Source of the DNA: Roseomonas mucosa ATCC BAA-692
GTDB lineage: Bacteria > Pseudomonadota > Alphaproteobacteria > Acetobacterales > Acetobacteraceae
Direction: 5' to 3'
Length of the DNA stretch: 64,000 bases
Assembly: GCF_000622225.1 (NCBI RefSeq)
Contig: NZ_JHWD01000004.1
Coordinates: 248,001-312,000 of the forward strand
Within the stretch, counting starts at the first letter, position 1, and each line of letters begins with the position of its first letter. The notes under the pieces are model-generated. The model was not told the DNA's origin. It worked only from the letters and a program-made list of their open reading frames with translations, and searched no databases. This document shows positions 26,732 through 35,816 of this stretch, piece by piece. The position numbers and the translations under genes are program-made.

Positions 26732-27331
26732 ATGAACGACCCTGGCCCGCTTTCCTCCGGAACCGCCTCGCCGGTGTTGGAGGCCCTGCTGACCCGCCAT
26801 TCCATCCCGGCCCAGTTGCTGCGCGCGCCGGGGCCGGAAGGCGAGTTGCTGCACCGTATCCTCGAGACCGCCCTGCGCGCGCCGGACCATGGCGGGCTGC
26901 ATCCCTGGCGCTTCGTGCTGATCCGGGGCGAGGCGCGGACCCGTTGGGCCGCCGCCGTCGAGGAGGCAATGCGCGCCCGCGACCCCTCGGTGACGCAGCC
27001 GATGATCGACAAGCAGTGCGGCCGCATCCTGAACGCACCGCTCACCATCGCCGTGGCCGCGCATATCCGCGAAGGCAAGATCCCCGAGGTGGAGCAGATC
27101 CTCACGGTCGGGGCCGGGGTGATGAACCTGCTGAACGCCTTCCACGCCGAGGGCTTCGGGGCGATCTGGCTGACCGGGGCGAACGGCTACGACTCCATTC
27201 TGGCCCGCCGCCTCGGCCTGGGCGAGGGCGAACGGCTGCTGGGCTACGTCTTCGTGGGCACGCCGGACGGCGAGGTCCGGCCGTCCCGTCGCCCGGAACT
27301 GTCGGCGCATGTGACGGACTGGGCCGGCTGA
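26732..27331 (+). CDS. Nitroreductase-family protein (YdjA-like)
   Basis: A 199-residue FMN-dependent oxidoreductase of the YdjA/minimal nitroreductase type. Seen: ALLTRHSIPAQLLRAPGP at the start, ALRAPDHGGLHPWRFVLI, the VGAGVMNLLNAFHAEGFGAIW dimer/flavin region (two adjoining motifs), and a short C-terminus GYVFVGTP. The natural substrate is unknown. The ATG at 26732 is chosen to fit the family N-terminus. Confidence 0.88.
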   Translation: MNDPGPLSSGTASPVLEALLTRHSIPAQLLRAPGPEGELLHRILETALRAPDHGGLHPWRFVLIRGEARTRWAAAVEEAMRARDPSVTQPMIDKQCGRILNAPLTIAVAAHIREGKIPEVEQILTVGAGVMNLLNAFHAEGFGAIWLTGANGYDSILARRLGLGEGERLLGYVFVGTPDGEVRPSRRPELSAHVTDWAG

Positions 27332-27376
27332 TCCGGGACGCCGCTTTCCGCGGCGCCTTGCGTCCAGCGCCGTGCT

Positions 27377-27503
27377 TCCCCGGGGGCAAGGCTCCGCCTT
27401 TCCCCCGGACCCCCTATTCGCCAGGACCCTGAGGGTCCTGGACCTCCCTTTCGCTGGCGCCCGCTGATGCCGGATCGCGCCGGAGAGCATCGCTCTCCGG
27501 CGA
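27377..27503 (-). repeat. Dispersed intergenic GC-rich repeat, copy B
   Basis: Read on the minus strand, this segment carries GCCGGAGAGCGATGCTCTCCGG (two halves of a hairpin), CATCAGCGGGCGCCAGCGAAAG, GGTCCAGGACCCTCAGGGTCCTGG and GGGGGTCCGGGGG before GGCGGAGCCTTGCCCCCGGGG, all listed here as separate blocks. It is the closest match to copy A, which is 9 kb away in the opposite orientation. The CCAGGACCCT-GAGGGTCCTGG core is itself a perfect hairpin. Confidence 0.75.
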
Positions 27504-27603
27504 ACTGCCGATGTCACCGGCGCGGACACGATGTTTTCTCCTTTTCGGGAGACCCGCGTCTCCGCCTGCTCCCGGGGATCAGGCCGCAGAGCAACGTCCA
27601 CCG

Positions 27604-27700
27604 CAGGCGCCAACGAAAGCCCGGGGTCCGGGGACCGGCTTCGGTCCCCGACGGAGAGGGGGTCCGGGGCGAGAGGCGGCGCCTCTTCCCCGGCGGGCCG
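27604..27700 (+). repeat. Dispersed intergenic GC-rich repeat, copy C (diverged)
   Basis: This shorter copy keeps the block order of A and B: GGCGCCAACGAAAG, then a stem built on GGTCCGGGGACC and GGTCCCC, then GGGGGTCCGGGGC, and finally GAGGCGGCGCCTC before CCCCGG. Individual stems have changed on both arms, so pairing is kept while sequence differs from A and B. That is a compensatory pattern expected of a selected RNA or DNA fold. Confidence 0.6.
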
Positions 27701-27725
27701 CCGCGAAGCGCCACACGGAACCGTT

Positions 27726-29009
27726 CTACAGCGTCGGAAAGTAGCTCGCCCGCCGCCGCTCGAAATCCGCCAGCCCCGCCCGGTCCTCGATGGTCCGGCG
27801 CCCGGCCTCCAGCACGAGCCCCGCATGGCGGCGCAGGGCGGCCAGCCGCTCCGGGCGGTGCTCCACGCCGCTCACGCGGCCCAGGCTTTCCAGCAGGTGG
27901 ATCAGGACCGGGGCGCTGCCCGCCATGTCCTGGCGCAGGATATGGAACATGGCGTCGCAGAGCCCGTCATAGGTGGTCACGCGCCGGAAGACCCTGGCCC
28001 GCCCTTCCCGGAACAGCACCGGCGACGGCATGGGCCGGTCGGCGACCCGGCACAGGATGTCCACCAGCCGGTTGATCACGGCGATGGCGGTGAAGGGGTC
28101 GTTGCTGCTAGGCGAAAGCGCGCGGTCACCGACCTCCACGAGCTGCCGCACGGCGAATTCCAGGTCCTGTCCCGCCGCCTGCCGGTCGCCCAGGATGAAG
28201 GCGCCGCAGACCTGCCCGCTGGCCTCCTCCCCGTCCGCCTCGCCCGCCACCTCGGCCAGCACCATGCCCTGGCTCACATACTCGCCGGGCCGCATGAGGA
28301 GGGTGACGACGAGCCCCTTCTCCGCCGCCCAGTCGGCCAGCCCCTCCGTGTCCAGGGAGCGGATATAGCCTCCGCCGGTCGCCCGGACGGGCCTGCCACC
28401 CTCGGGCGGCCGCACCGTGCCGGGTCCCGGCGGTTCCTCCCGCGGCAGGAGGCGGTCCATGGTCTGCACCAGCTCGTGGTGGACATCCTCGATCACCGTC
28501 TCGACATTGATGCCGCTGGCGATGTGATGAACGAACCAGACCAGGGTCGCGACGCAGAGCAGAGCCAGGAGCAGCGCCCCGGTCACCGCCAGATGCGGGA
28601 CGAAGGCGTCCTCCTCCACAGAGCGGACGGTGCGCAGCACCATCAGCACATAGGCGAAGGTGCCGAGGAAGATGCCCAGGGCCATCTGGTTGCCCCGGTC
28701 GCGCATGAAGTTCCGCAGCAGCCTGGGACCCATCTGCCCGGAGGCCAGCGACAGCGCGGCGATGGTGATGGAGAAGACCGTGCCCGCCACGCCGATCGCC
28801 GAGGAGGCGATGGCGCCCAGCAGCGCCCGGGCGCCGCTCTCGCCCCCGGCATAGATCCAGCCGGAAGGCACCCATTCGTGGTCCGTGAAGGCCCCGTCCA
28901 GCCGGACCAGGACCTCCGCCGCCACGATGCCCAGCGTCACGAGCACAGCGGGGCGCAGCCAGAAGACTTCCTGGAGGCTTTCCATCCAGGCCCGCAGCCG
29001 GACGGTCAT
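27726..29009 (-). CDS. DUF2254 membrane protein
   Basis: A 427-residue protein of the DUF2254 family. Seen: four membrane segments in the first 170 residues, with VAGTVFSITIAALSLASGQMGPRLL (pieces of the hallmark) and RNQMALGIFLGTFAYVL-like sequence near 100-125, then a soluble C-terminal half with GYIRSLDTEGLADWA and ALSPSSNDPFTAIAVINRL. Function is unknown for the family. The ATG at 29009 fits TM1, but a GTG at 29063 is followed by an AG-rich stretch, so the start is uncertain. Confidence 0.8.
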   Translation of the reverse strand: MTVRLRAWMESLQEVFWLRPAVLVTLGIVAAEVLVRLDGAFTDHEWVPSGWIYAGGESGARALLGAIASSAIGVAGTVFSITIAALSLASGQMGPRLLRNFMRDRGNQMALGIFLGTFAYVLMVLRTVRSVEEDAFVPHLAVTGALLLALLCVATLVWFVHHIASGINVETVIEDVHHELVQTMDRLLPREEPPGPGTVRPPEGGRPVRATGGGYIRSLDTEGLADWAAEKGLVVTLLMRPGEYVSQGMVLAEVAGEADGEEASGQVCGAFILGDRQAAGQDLEFAVRQLVEVGDRALSPSSNDPFTAIAVINRLVDILCRVADRPMPSPVLFREGRARVFRRVTTYDGLCDAMFHILRQDMAGSAPVLIHLLESLGRVSGVEHRPERLAALRRHAGLVLEAGRRTIEDRAGLADFERRRASYFPTL

Positions 29010-29111
29010 GCCGCCAGGGCCGAACAGCGGTGCCGCATCCCCTCTCCCCCCTCCTCCCGTCACGGCAAAGACGCCGGAGGCGGGGCAAGCGTTGCAGGGG
29101 AAAGGCCCAGG

Positions 29112-30242
29112 TCAGATCGCGGAGGCGCTGGCCTCGGACCGGGTGCCGCCGACGCGCTGGGCCAGGGCGGCCGCCATGAACTCGTCCAGGTCGCCATCCA
29201 GCACCGCGGCCGGGTTGCCCTTCTCCACGCTGGTGCGGAGGTCCTTCACCATCTGGTAGGGCTGGAGGACGTAGGAGCGGATCTGGTGGCCCCAGCCGAT
29301 ATCCGTCTTGCTGGCCTCGACGCCGGCCGAGATGGCCTCGCGCTTGCTCAGCTCCAGCTCGTAGAGCCGGGCGCGCAGCATATCCATGGCGATGGCGCGG
29401 TTGCGGTGCTGCGAGCGGTCCTGGGTCGAGGCCACCACGATCCCGGTGGGGATATGGGTGAAGCGCACGCCGGATTCCGTCTTGTTCACGTGCTGCCCGC
29501 CGGCGCCGGAGGCGCGGAAGGTGTCCGTCTTCAGGTCGGCCGGGTTGATCTCGATCTCGATGCGGTCGTCGATCACCGGATAGACATAGACTGAGGCGAA
29601 GGAGGTCTGCCGCCGCGCCGCCGCGTCGAAGGGGGAGATGCGCACCAGCCGGTGCACCCCGCTCTCGGTCTTCAGCCAGCCATAGGCGTTGGGGCCGCTG
29701 ATCTGCAGCGTGGCGGACTTGATGCCCGCCTGCTCGCCCTCGCTCTCCTCGGTGATGGTCACCTTGTAGCCGCGCTTCTCCGCCCAGCGCGTGTACATGC
29801 GCCGCAGCATCTCGGCCCAGTCCTGCGCCTCGGTGCCGCCCGCCCCGGCATTGACCTCCAGGAAGGCGTCGTTGGCATCCGCCTCGCCGGAAAGCAGGCT
29901 CTCGATCTCCCGCCGCTTGGCCTCGGCCGCCAGGGCCTTGAGATCCGCCACCGCCGCATCGGCCGTGGCGGCATCGCCCTCGGCCTCGGCCAGCTCGATC
30001 AGGTCCAGCGCATCGCGCACATCCTGCTGCAGCCGCGCCACGCCCTCGATCTGGTCGGCCAGCCGCCCGCGCTCGCGCATCACGCGGCCCGCCTCGTCGG
30101 CGTCGTTCCACAGCGTCGGGTCCTCGGCCCGGGCGTTCAGCTCGGTGAGCCGCACGGTCGCCGCGTCCCAGTCCAGGTGGCGGCGCAGGAGGTTGACGGA
30201 TTCTTCGATCTGGCCCTTCAGGGCTTCGGCATCGGCACGCAT
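29112..30242 (-). CDS. prfB: Peptide chain release factor 2 (RF2)
   Basis: A 376-residue class I release factor that ends translation at UGA and UAA. Seen: the SPF codon-reading tripeptide in [11 protein letters not shown], the catalytic GGQ in [15 protein letters not shown], and the domain-3 helix [13 protein letters not shown]. The reading frame is continuous from an ATG at 30242; no in-frame UGA or programmed frameshift is present near codon 25, unlike E. coli prfB. It lies 120 bp downstream of the PBP1A gene on the same strand, with a hairpin between them. Confidence 0.94.
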   Translation of the reverse strand: MRADAEALKGQIEESVNLLRRHLDWDAATVRLTELNARAEDPTLWNDADEAGRVMRERGRLADQIEGVARLQQDVRDALDLIELAEAEGDAATADAAVADLKALAAEAKRREIESLLSGEADANDAFLEVNAGAGGTEAQDWAEMLRRMYTRWAEKRGYKVTITEESEGEQAGIKSATLQISGPNAYGWLKTESGVHRLVRISPFDAAARRQTSFASVYVYPVIDDRIEIEINPADLKTDTFRASGAGGQHVNKTESGVRFTHIPTGIVVASTQDRSQHRNRAIAMDMLRARLYELELSKREAISAGVEASKTDIGWGHQIRSYVLQPYQMVKDLRTSVEKGNPAAVLDGDLDEFMAAALAQRVGGTRSEASASAI

Positions 30243-30325
30243 GGGGGGCCCCGACTGGCGCGGCCCTCCGCCCCCAACCGGGGGCACGGGCCGCGTCTCA
30301 TACGATATGGTCTTCCAAGGCACGC

Positions 30326-30350
30326 CCCGCCCCCCTTGGCGAGGGGCGGG
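30326..30350 (-). terminator. GC-rich hairpin after the PBP1A gene
   Basis: CCCGCCCC (30326-30333) and GGGGCGGG (30343-30350) form a perfect 8-bp stem with a 9-base loop, 13 bp beyond the PBP1A stop on the minus strand. There is no clear T-tract. It may attenuate rather than block read-through into prfB. Confidence 0.45.
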
Positions 30351-30362
30351 ACGGAAGCGGGT

Positions 30363-32918
30363 CTAGTAGAGCCCGCCCAGGCTGCTGTCCACGGCGGAAG
30401 CGGTGGGCGGGTCTCCACTGCCGCCGCCGCCGCCGCCCAGCGGCGCCCGGGCGCTGTTCTCGGTGCCGGGGCGGAAGGCCTCGGTGATCGGCGCGCCGTT
30501 GAAATCCGTCATCCGCACCAGCGCCACGCCGGGCGGGGCGCGGAAGGGCACCGGTGGGCTATCCTTCAGCGCCGCGGCCAGGATGTCGTGCACGATCGGC
30601 GCGGCATTGCCGCCGCCGGCCTCGCCATTGCCGAGCGAGCGGCTGTCGTCGAAGCCCATCCATACCGCCACGACGATGTCCGGGGTGAAGCCCACGAACC
30701 AGTTGTCGCGGAAGTCGTTGGTGGTGCCCGACTTGCCGCCCACCGGCCGGTCCAGCCCCTTGCCGGCGGCGGTGCCGGTGCCGCGCTCGACCACGCCGGT
30801 CAGGATGTTCACCATCTGGTAGGCGGCGATCGGGTCGGTGATCTGCTTGCGCTCGTCCTTCAGCACCGGCGGACCGGCCGAGACATCGGCGTCGCAGCCG
30901 GCGCAGGAGCGGATGTTGTTGCGCCAGACCGCCCGGCCCAGCCGGTCCTGCACGCTGTCGATCAGGGTCGGCGTCACCTGCCGCCCGCCATTGACGAAGG
31001 AGGCATAGGCACCGGCCATGTGCAGCACCGTGGTTTCCCCGGCGCCAAGCGACATGGCCAGCACGCGCGGCATGTTCTGGATCACCCCGAAGCGCGCGGC
31101 GGAATCGGCCACCTTGTCCATGCCGATCTCCTGCGCCATGCGCACGGTCGGCAGGTTCAGCGACTTCTCCAGTGCCGTTCGCATCGTGACATAGCCGCCC
31201 GAGGCCCGGCCGGAATAGTTGCCCGGCCGCCAGGGGCCCTGCGGCGTCATGATCTCCAGCGGCGCGTCCAGCAGCTGCTGGTTCGGCGGGATGCCCATCT
31301 CCAGCGCCGGCAGATAGACGAAGGGCTTGAAGGAGGAGCCCGGCTGCCGCATCGCCTGGGTGGCGCGGTTGAACACCGACTTGTCGAAGGAGAAGCCGCC
31401 GGTCATGGCCAGCACGCGCCCCGTCGCCGGGTCCAGCGCCACGGCGGCGCCCTCGACCTGCGGCACCTGGCGCAGCTGCGCCCGGCCGCTGCCGGCGGGC
31501 TCCACCATCACGACGTCGCCCGCCTTCACCACATCCGCCATGCGGCGTGGCGCGGCGCCGATCCGGCCCTGGGCATTCACCGGCCGGGCCCAGCCGCTGA
31601 CATCGGAGAAGCTCAGCGTGGCCTGCCGCGGCTGCGAGGCCTGGCTGCCCGGCGGGCGCTCCAGCCAGGCGACCCGCGCCTCGCGATCCTTCACGTCCAG
31701 CACCACGGCCTGCCGCCATTCCTGCAGCATTCCGGCGGGGCGGGGCAGCGCCTCCAGCGCCGGCATCCATTCCGAGGCTGCGGCGGAGATCTGGGTCACC
31801 GGGCCGCGCCAGCCGCCCCGGCGCCGGTCATATTCCAGCAGCCCCCGGCGCAGCGCGTCCTCGGTCGCCTGCTGCAGCTTCGGCTCCAGCGAGGTGCGGA
31901 CCACGAGCCCGCCCATGGTGGTCTGCTCGTCGCCGAAGCGGGCCAGCAGCTCCCGCCGCACCTCCTCGGTGAAGTAGCGGCCCACGGCCAGGACCTCGGG
32001 CCGGCCCCGGTTCTGCGGGCGGATCGGCTCCCGCTTGGCCTGCTCGGCCTGGGCCTGGGTGATGGCGCCGTCCTCGGCCATGCGGTCGATCACCCAGTCG
32101 CGCCGGGCCTTGGCGGCCTCGGGATAGCGTACCGGGTTGTAGTTGTTCGGCGCCTTGGGCAACGCGCCCAGGAAGGCCATCTCGGCGATGCTCAGGTCGC
32201 TCAGGCTCTTGTTGAAGTAGTTCCAGGCGGCGGAGGCTACGCCATAGGACTGCTGCCCCAGGAAGATCTCGTTCAGGTAGATCTCCAGGATACGGTCCTT
32301 GGACATGGTCGATTCGATCCGGTTGGCCAGGATGGCCTCGCGGACCTTGCGCAGCATGGTGCGGTCGTTGCCGACCAGCATGTTTTTGGCGACCTGCTGG
32401 GTAATGGTCGAGGCGCCGACCGCCCGCCGACCGGAGCCGAGCTGCTCCAGGTTGGTCACGGCGGCGCGCGCGATGGCCAGCAGGTCGACGCCGCCATGGC
32501 TGCGGAAATTCTGGTCCTCGGCGGAGATGAAGGCCTGCTGCAACAGCGGCGGGATCGCCTCGATCGGCACGAAGACCCGGCGCTCCAGCGCCAGCTCCGC
32601 CATCAGCTGGCTGTCCGAGGCATAGATCCGGCTCATCTGCGGCGGCTGGTAGTCGGCCAGCCACTTGTAGTCCGGCATGTCCTTGGTGGCGGTCTCCCAC
32701 AGCGCGAAGGCAGCGATGCCGCCCACCACGACGCAGACCAGCGCCAGGCCCACGATGCCGCCGAGGATGCGGCGCAGCCAGCGGTGGCGGGACCGGGCCT
32801 GCCGTGCCTCGCGGCGCGCGCGCCTGTCCCGACCGGGCCGCGGGCGCCCGTCCCGGCCGTCCTGCTGCGGAGCGTCGCTGCTCAGGGGAGCGCGCTCCCG
32901 TTGGCTGTCATCACTCAT
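30363..32918 (-). CDS. mrcA: Penicillin-binding protein 1A (bifunctional PBP)
   Basis: An 851-residue class A PBP that polymerises and crosslinks peptidoglycan. Layout: very basic cytoplasmic tail (1-45), transmembrane segment (about 48-73), glycosyltransferase domain with the catalytic glutamate in SAEDQNFRSHGG near 131 and TITQQVAKN, an OB-like linker (about 330-430), then the transpeptidase domain with SSFKPF (SxxK, near 528), and KSGTTND near 725. The C-terminus is Pro/Gly-rich. The start at 32918 gives the usual short N-terminus; a much longer upstream extension is not protein-like. Confidence 0.94.
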   Translation of the reverse strand: MSDDSQRERAPLSSDAPQQDGRDGRPRPGRDRRARREARQARSRHRWLRRILGGIVGLALVCVVVGGIAAFALWETATKDMPDYKWLADYQPPQMSRIYASDSQLMAELALERRVFVPIEAIPPLLQQAFISAEDQNFRSHGGVDLLAIARAAVTNLEQLGSGRRAVGASTITQQVAKNMLVGNDRTMLRKVREAILANRIESTMSKDRILEIYLNEIFLGQQSYGVASAAWNYFNKSLSDLSIAEMAFLGALPKAPNNYNPVRYPEAAKARRDWVIDRMAEDGAITQAQAEQAKREPIRPQNRGRPEVLAVGRYFTEEVRRELLARFGDEQTTMGGLVVRTSLEPKLQQATEDALRRGLLEYDRRRGGWRGPVTQISAAASEWMPALEALPRPAGMLQEWRQAVVLDVKDREARVAWLERPPGSQASQPRQATLSFSDVSGWARPVNAQGRIGAAPRRMADVVKAGDVVMVEPAGSGRAQLRQVPQVEGAAVALDPATGRVLAMTGGFSFDKSVFNRATQAMRQPGSSFKPFVYLPALEMGIPPNQQLLDAPLEIMTPQGPWRPGNYSGRASGGYVTMRTALEKSLNLPTVRMAQEIGMDKVADSAARFGVIQNMPRVLAMSLGAGETTVLHMAGAYASFVNGGRQVTPTLIDSVQDRLGRAVWRNNIRSCAGCDADVSAGPPVLKDERKQITDPIAAYQMVNILTGVVERGTGTAAGKGLDRPVGGKSGTTNDFRDNWFVGFTPDIVVAVWMGFDDSRSLGNGEAGGGNAAPIVHDILAAALKDSPPVPFRAPPGVALVRMTDFNGAPITEAFRPGTENSARAPLGGGGGGSGDPPTASAVDSSLGGLY

Positions 32919-33374
32919 CGTCGCCCCAATACATGCTCGCGCCCCGCCGGTGTTGCGCATCCTGTGCCGGGGACACCCCCGATCACGCATTGCTGTGCGG
33001 CGCACCCCGCAGGACGGCCTCCGGACCGGAACCTGCGGGAAGCCGCTCCCCCGGATGGCCTCGCCCCGCGCCGGGTAGCCGGCTTCCATGGCCCGCGGAC
33101 GGGCGTGTGATAAGCGAGGCAGGACCGACACCGGAACCCGCATTCCGCCAGAGCACCGATCCCCGCCGCGTGCCGTGGCGCCCCATCTCTGCCGGATGGC
33201 CGGCCCTCTCGCAGCAGTGATCCGCAGATAGGTGTACAGAAAGCTTGCCGCCAGTGGGCGCAAAGGCTAGCACGGCGTCGGAATCTCAAAAAGTGTCACC
33301 AAGCTTTTTAATAGTTTTTCGCACCTGCGAGATTGCGGCTAATGTCTGCCCCACTATCAAGCGAGGCACCTTCC
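32919..33374. promoter_or_regulatory. 456-bp divergent gap, PBP1A and acyltransferase promoters
   Basis: No convincing gene is present. The last 110 bp (33235-33340) are AT-rich, with AAAAAGTGTCACCAAGCTTTTT forming a weak six-pair AT stem near 33289-33312 followed by TTAATAG. This is the likely promoter area of the acyltransferase. The PBP1A-proximal half is ordinary GC-rich sequence with several open frames that I judge to be chance. Confidence 0.4.
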
Positions 33375-34511
33375 ATGGCGAATGCGGAAAACCCTGCCCC
33401 GCGCCCGAAGCCGCGTCTGGACTACCTGGACGCGCTGCGCGGGCTGGCGGCCCTGGCGGTAGGCTATTTCCACATGGCCATGGCGATCCGCGAGCAGGGC
33501 CTGCCCCTGTCGCCGGGTGAGGCGCCGGTCATGGACCTGTTCACCCTGGGCCTGGACCTGGGGAAGGCGGCGGTGGTGCTGTTCTTCACCATCAGCGGCT
33601 TCATCGTGCCGATCAGCCTGTCCCGCGGCGGCCATGCCCCCGTGCGGCGCTTCCTGTTCAGCCGCTTCTTCCGGCTCTACCCCCTCTACTGGCTGGCCCT
33701 GGCCCTGTGCCTCCTGGTAGCGGTGATGCAGGGACACGACTGGCCGCTGCGGACCATCCTGGCCAACCTGACCATGGTCCAGGGCTTCATGGGCTTCCCG
33801 GATATCAACGGCGTCGCCTGGACCCTGCAGATCGAGATGGTCTTCTACGTCCTCTGTCTTGGCCTCTTCCTCGGCGGCCGGCTGGACTCGGTCCGGTCCC
33901 AGTTCCTGGCGGTGATGGCCTTCCTCGCCGCCGGGCTCGCCCTCGCGGTGCTGCGCTACGCCCTGGTCATCAAGCTGCCCGTGGCCCTGCCGCTGGCCCT
34001 CTCGGTGATGTTCTTCGGCTGCCTCTGGCGCGGCTACGTGATCGAGGACCGCCCCGATGCGCGCCGCGCCTCCTTCCAGGCTCTCCTGGCCTTCGCCGTC
34101 CTGCTGCCGCCGATCTGCCTGCTCGCCTACAACCACGACTTCGGCTACAATGAGACGTGGTGGCGGTACCTGGTGACCTATTACGCCAGCCTGGCGTTCT
34201 TCACCCTCTGCACCACCGTCCTGCGCATGAACCTGCGGCCGCTCGCCTGGCTTGGTGCGGTGAGCTACTCGATCTACCTGCTGCAGTCGCCGATCTGGGG
34301 CCTCTCCTCGATGATCGGGCTGGCGCCCTTCCCCATCCCTTATGGCGCGCATCTCTACATCGCCGTGGTGATGGGCATCACCGTGGGGATCAGCGCCCTT
34401 ACCTACCACTGGGTCGAGAAGCCGATGATCGCCCTCGGCCGCCGCCTCGCGGACAGCATGCCGCGCCGCCGCGACGCGCCGGCCGTGGCCATGGCCGACA
34501 ACACGATGTGA
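33375..34511 (+). CDS. Acyltransferase family 3 membrane protein (OafA-like)
   Basis: A 378-residue integral-membrane O-acyltransferase with about ten helices. Seen: DYLDALRGLAALAVGYFHM at the start with the RG and histidine of the active site, FFTISGFIVPISL, RFFRLYPLYWLAL with the conserved RxxR-like patch, and WTLQIEMVFYVL, all standard for the family. It probably acetylates or succinylates a surface sugar; the target is not known. GAGG eight bases before the ATG supports the start. It converges on the amidase gene. Confidence 0.88.
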   Translation: MANAENPAPRPKPRLDYLDALRGLAALAVGYFHMAMAIREQGLPLSPGEAPVMDLFTLGLDLGKAAVVLFFTISGFIVPISLSRGGHAPVRRFLFSRFFRLYPLYWLALALCLLVAVMQGHDWPLRTILANLTMVQGFMGFPDINGVAWTLQIEMVFYVLCLGLFLGGRLDSVRSQFLAVMAFLAAGLALAVLRYALVIKLPVALPLALSVMFFGCLWRGYVIEDRPDARRASFQALLAFAVLLPPICLLAYNHDFGYNETWWRYLVTYYASLAFFTLCTTVLRMNLRPLAWLGAVSYSIYLLQSPIWGLSSMIGLAPFPIPYGAHLYIAVVMGITVGISALTYHWVEKPMIALGRRLADSMPRRRDAPAVAMADNTM

Positions 34512-34559
34512 CGCCTGTCCCGGTCCCGCATGACCTCGCGCGGGGCCGGAAGGTCGTCC

Positions 34560-35690
34560 TCAGGCCGTGCGGTTGGCGATGAAGCGGTGCACGGCATCGG
34601 CCAGGGCACTGGCCAGCTTGGCCCTGTGCGCCGGCCGGTTCAGCGCCGCCTCGTCGGAGGCATTGCTGAGGAAGCCCATCTCCACCAGCACCGACGGGAT
34701 GTCCGGCGCCTTCAGCACGGCAAAGGCTGCCTGCCGGTGGGTGTTCGGCAGCAGCGGCACGTCGCCGCGCAGCGAACCGACCACGAACTGGGCCATCTGG
34801 TCCGAACCCTGCCGCGTCTCCTGCCGCACCAGGCTCATCAGGATGCGCGCCACCTCCGGCGAAACCGGCGGCAGGTGCAGCCCGGCGGCCGCGTCCGCCG
34901 CGTTCTCCCGCTTCGCCAATCCGGCCGAGAGCGCGTCCGTCGCCCGGTCCGAAAGGGTATAGACGCTGGCCCCCCGCGCCCCCGGCGCGCTGTCCGCATG
35001 CATGGACATGAACAGCACGGCATTGCGCTTGCGGGCGAATTCCACCCGCCCGGCCAGGGGAATGAAGGTGTCGTTCGAGCGGGTCATCACCACCCGGCAC
35101 AGCCCCTTCGCCTCCAGCCGCTTGCGCAGCTCATGCGCCGTCGCCAGCACCACCCGCTTCTCATAGGTGCCCGAAACGCCGATCGTCCCAGGGTCCTTGC
35201 CGCCATGGCCCGGGTCCAGCACCACCACCGGCAGGCTGCGCCGGGCGGCCGCGGGCCCACCCTCCGCCACCGTGCGGCTGCGCGCCAGGCGGGCGAAGCC
35301 GGCGCTGCTCCCAGGCCGGACGGTCAGCGTCAGGCTGCCGCCCTGCCGGTCCACCCCCGGGGCGGCCACCGGCCCCTCCAGGTCCAGCAGCAGGGAACCG
35401 GAACGGGCATCCCAGCGCCCGCCCCGCACGGGCCCGGCGCCGGCCAGCCGATTCGGACCCTTCCACCCGCCGGGCAGATGGAGGCGCAGCCGCGCCGGCC
35501 GCGCCGTGGCGGTCAGTCGCCATCGCTCCGTGGGCCCCAGCGGCAGCGTGAGCCGTGCCCCGTTTCCGTCCGCGCGCAAGGCCACGGCTTGCGCCAGCGC
35601 CGGTCCGGCGATGGAGGCCCCCCCGAGCCCCATCGCCAGCATGGAGAGGCCGAAGCGCAGGAAGCCGCGCCGGCCGGTCTGTCCATCCAT
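34560..35690 (-). CDS. Tat-exported N-acetylmuramoyl-L-alanine amidase (AmiC-like)
   Basis: A 376-residue zinc amidase that cuts septal peptidoglycan. Seen: a Tat signal (TGRRGFLRFGLSMLAMG), an AMIN-like beta domain at about 40-150, then Amidase_3 with VVLDPGHGGKDPGTIG, SMHADSAPGARG and LVEMGFLSN holding the zinc ligands and catalytic glutamate. E. coli AmiA and AmiC also use the Tat route. The insertion of RATDALSAGLAKRENAADA is the regulatory helix region targeted by EnvC/NlpD-type activators. It stands next to dGTPase with 126 bp between. Confidence 0.92.
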   Translation of the reverse strand: MDGQTGRRGFLRFGLSMLAMGLGGASIAGPALAQAVALRADGNGARLTLPLGPTERWRLTATARPARLRLHLPGGWKGPNRLAGAGPVRGGRWDARSGSLLLDLEGPVAAPGVDRQGGSLTLTVRPGSSAGFARLARSRTVAEGGPAAARRSLPVVVLDPGHGGKDPGTIGVSGTYEKRVVLATAHELRKRLEAKGLCRVVMTRSNDTFIPLAGRVEFARKRNAVLFMSMHADSAPGARGASVYTLSDRATDALSAGLAKRENAADAAAGLHLPPVSPEVARILMSLVRQETRQGSDQMAQFVVGSLRGDVPLLPNTHRQAAFAVLKAPDIPSVLVEMGFLSNASDEAALNRPAHRAKLASALADAVHRFIANRTA

Positions 35691-35816
35691 CTCCAATAGT
35701 CCCCCTGCGGGGCAACCTAGCGCAGGCCGGCCAGGCTTTCGACGTTTTCGCAGCCGGGACGAGTGGCGCTGTCGCCGCCAGGACACACCCCTGCGGCCCG
35801 GCGAAGGCAACCTGCA

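Larger units (their letters stand above)
27332..27725. other. Gene-free 394-bp stretch with two opposed repeats
   Basis: No protein-like frame is seen here. The stretch holds repeat copies B (27377-27503) and C (27604-27700), lying in opposite orientation, plus the hairpin GGACGCCGC..GCGGCGCC just after the nitroreductase stop. The folding potential is high and the convergent genes on both sides probably terminate within it. Confidence 0.6.

Noticed and set aside
29652-33110. 1152-codon open frame opposite prfB and PBP1A
   Set aside because: Antisense to two well-supported genes and no recognisable motif.
32919-33263. N-terminal extension of PBP1A up to 33263
   Set aside because: The added 115 residues are Arg/Gly-rich, lack family similarity and would place the membrane anchor far from the N-terminus.
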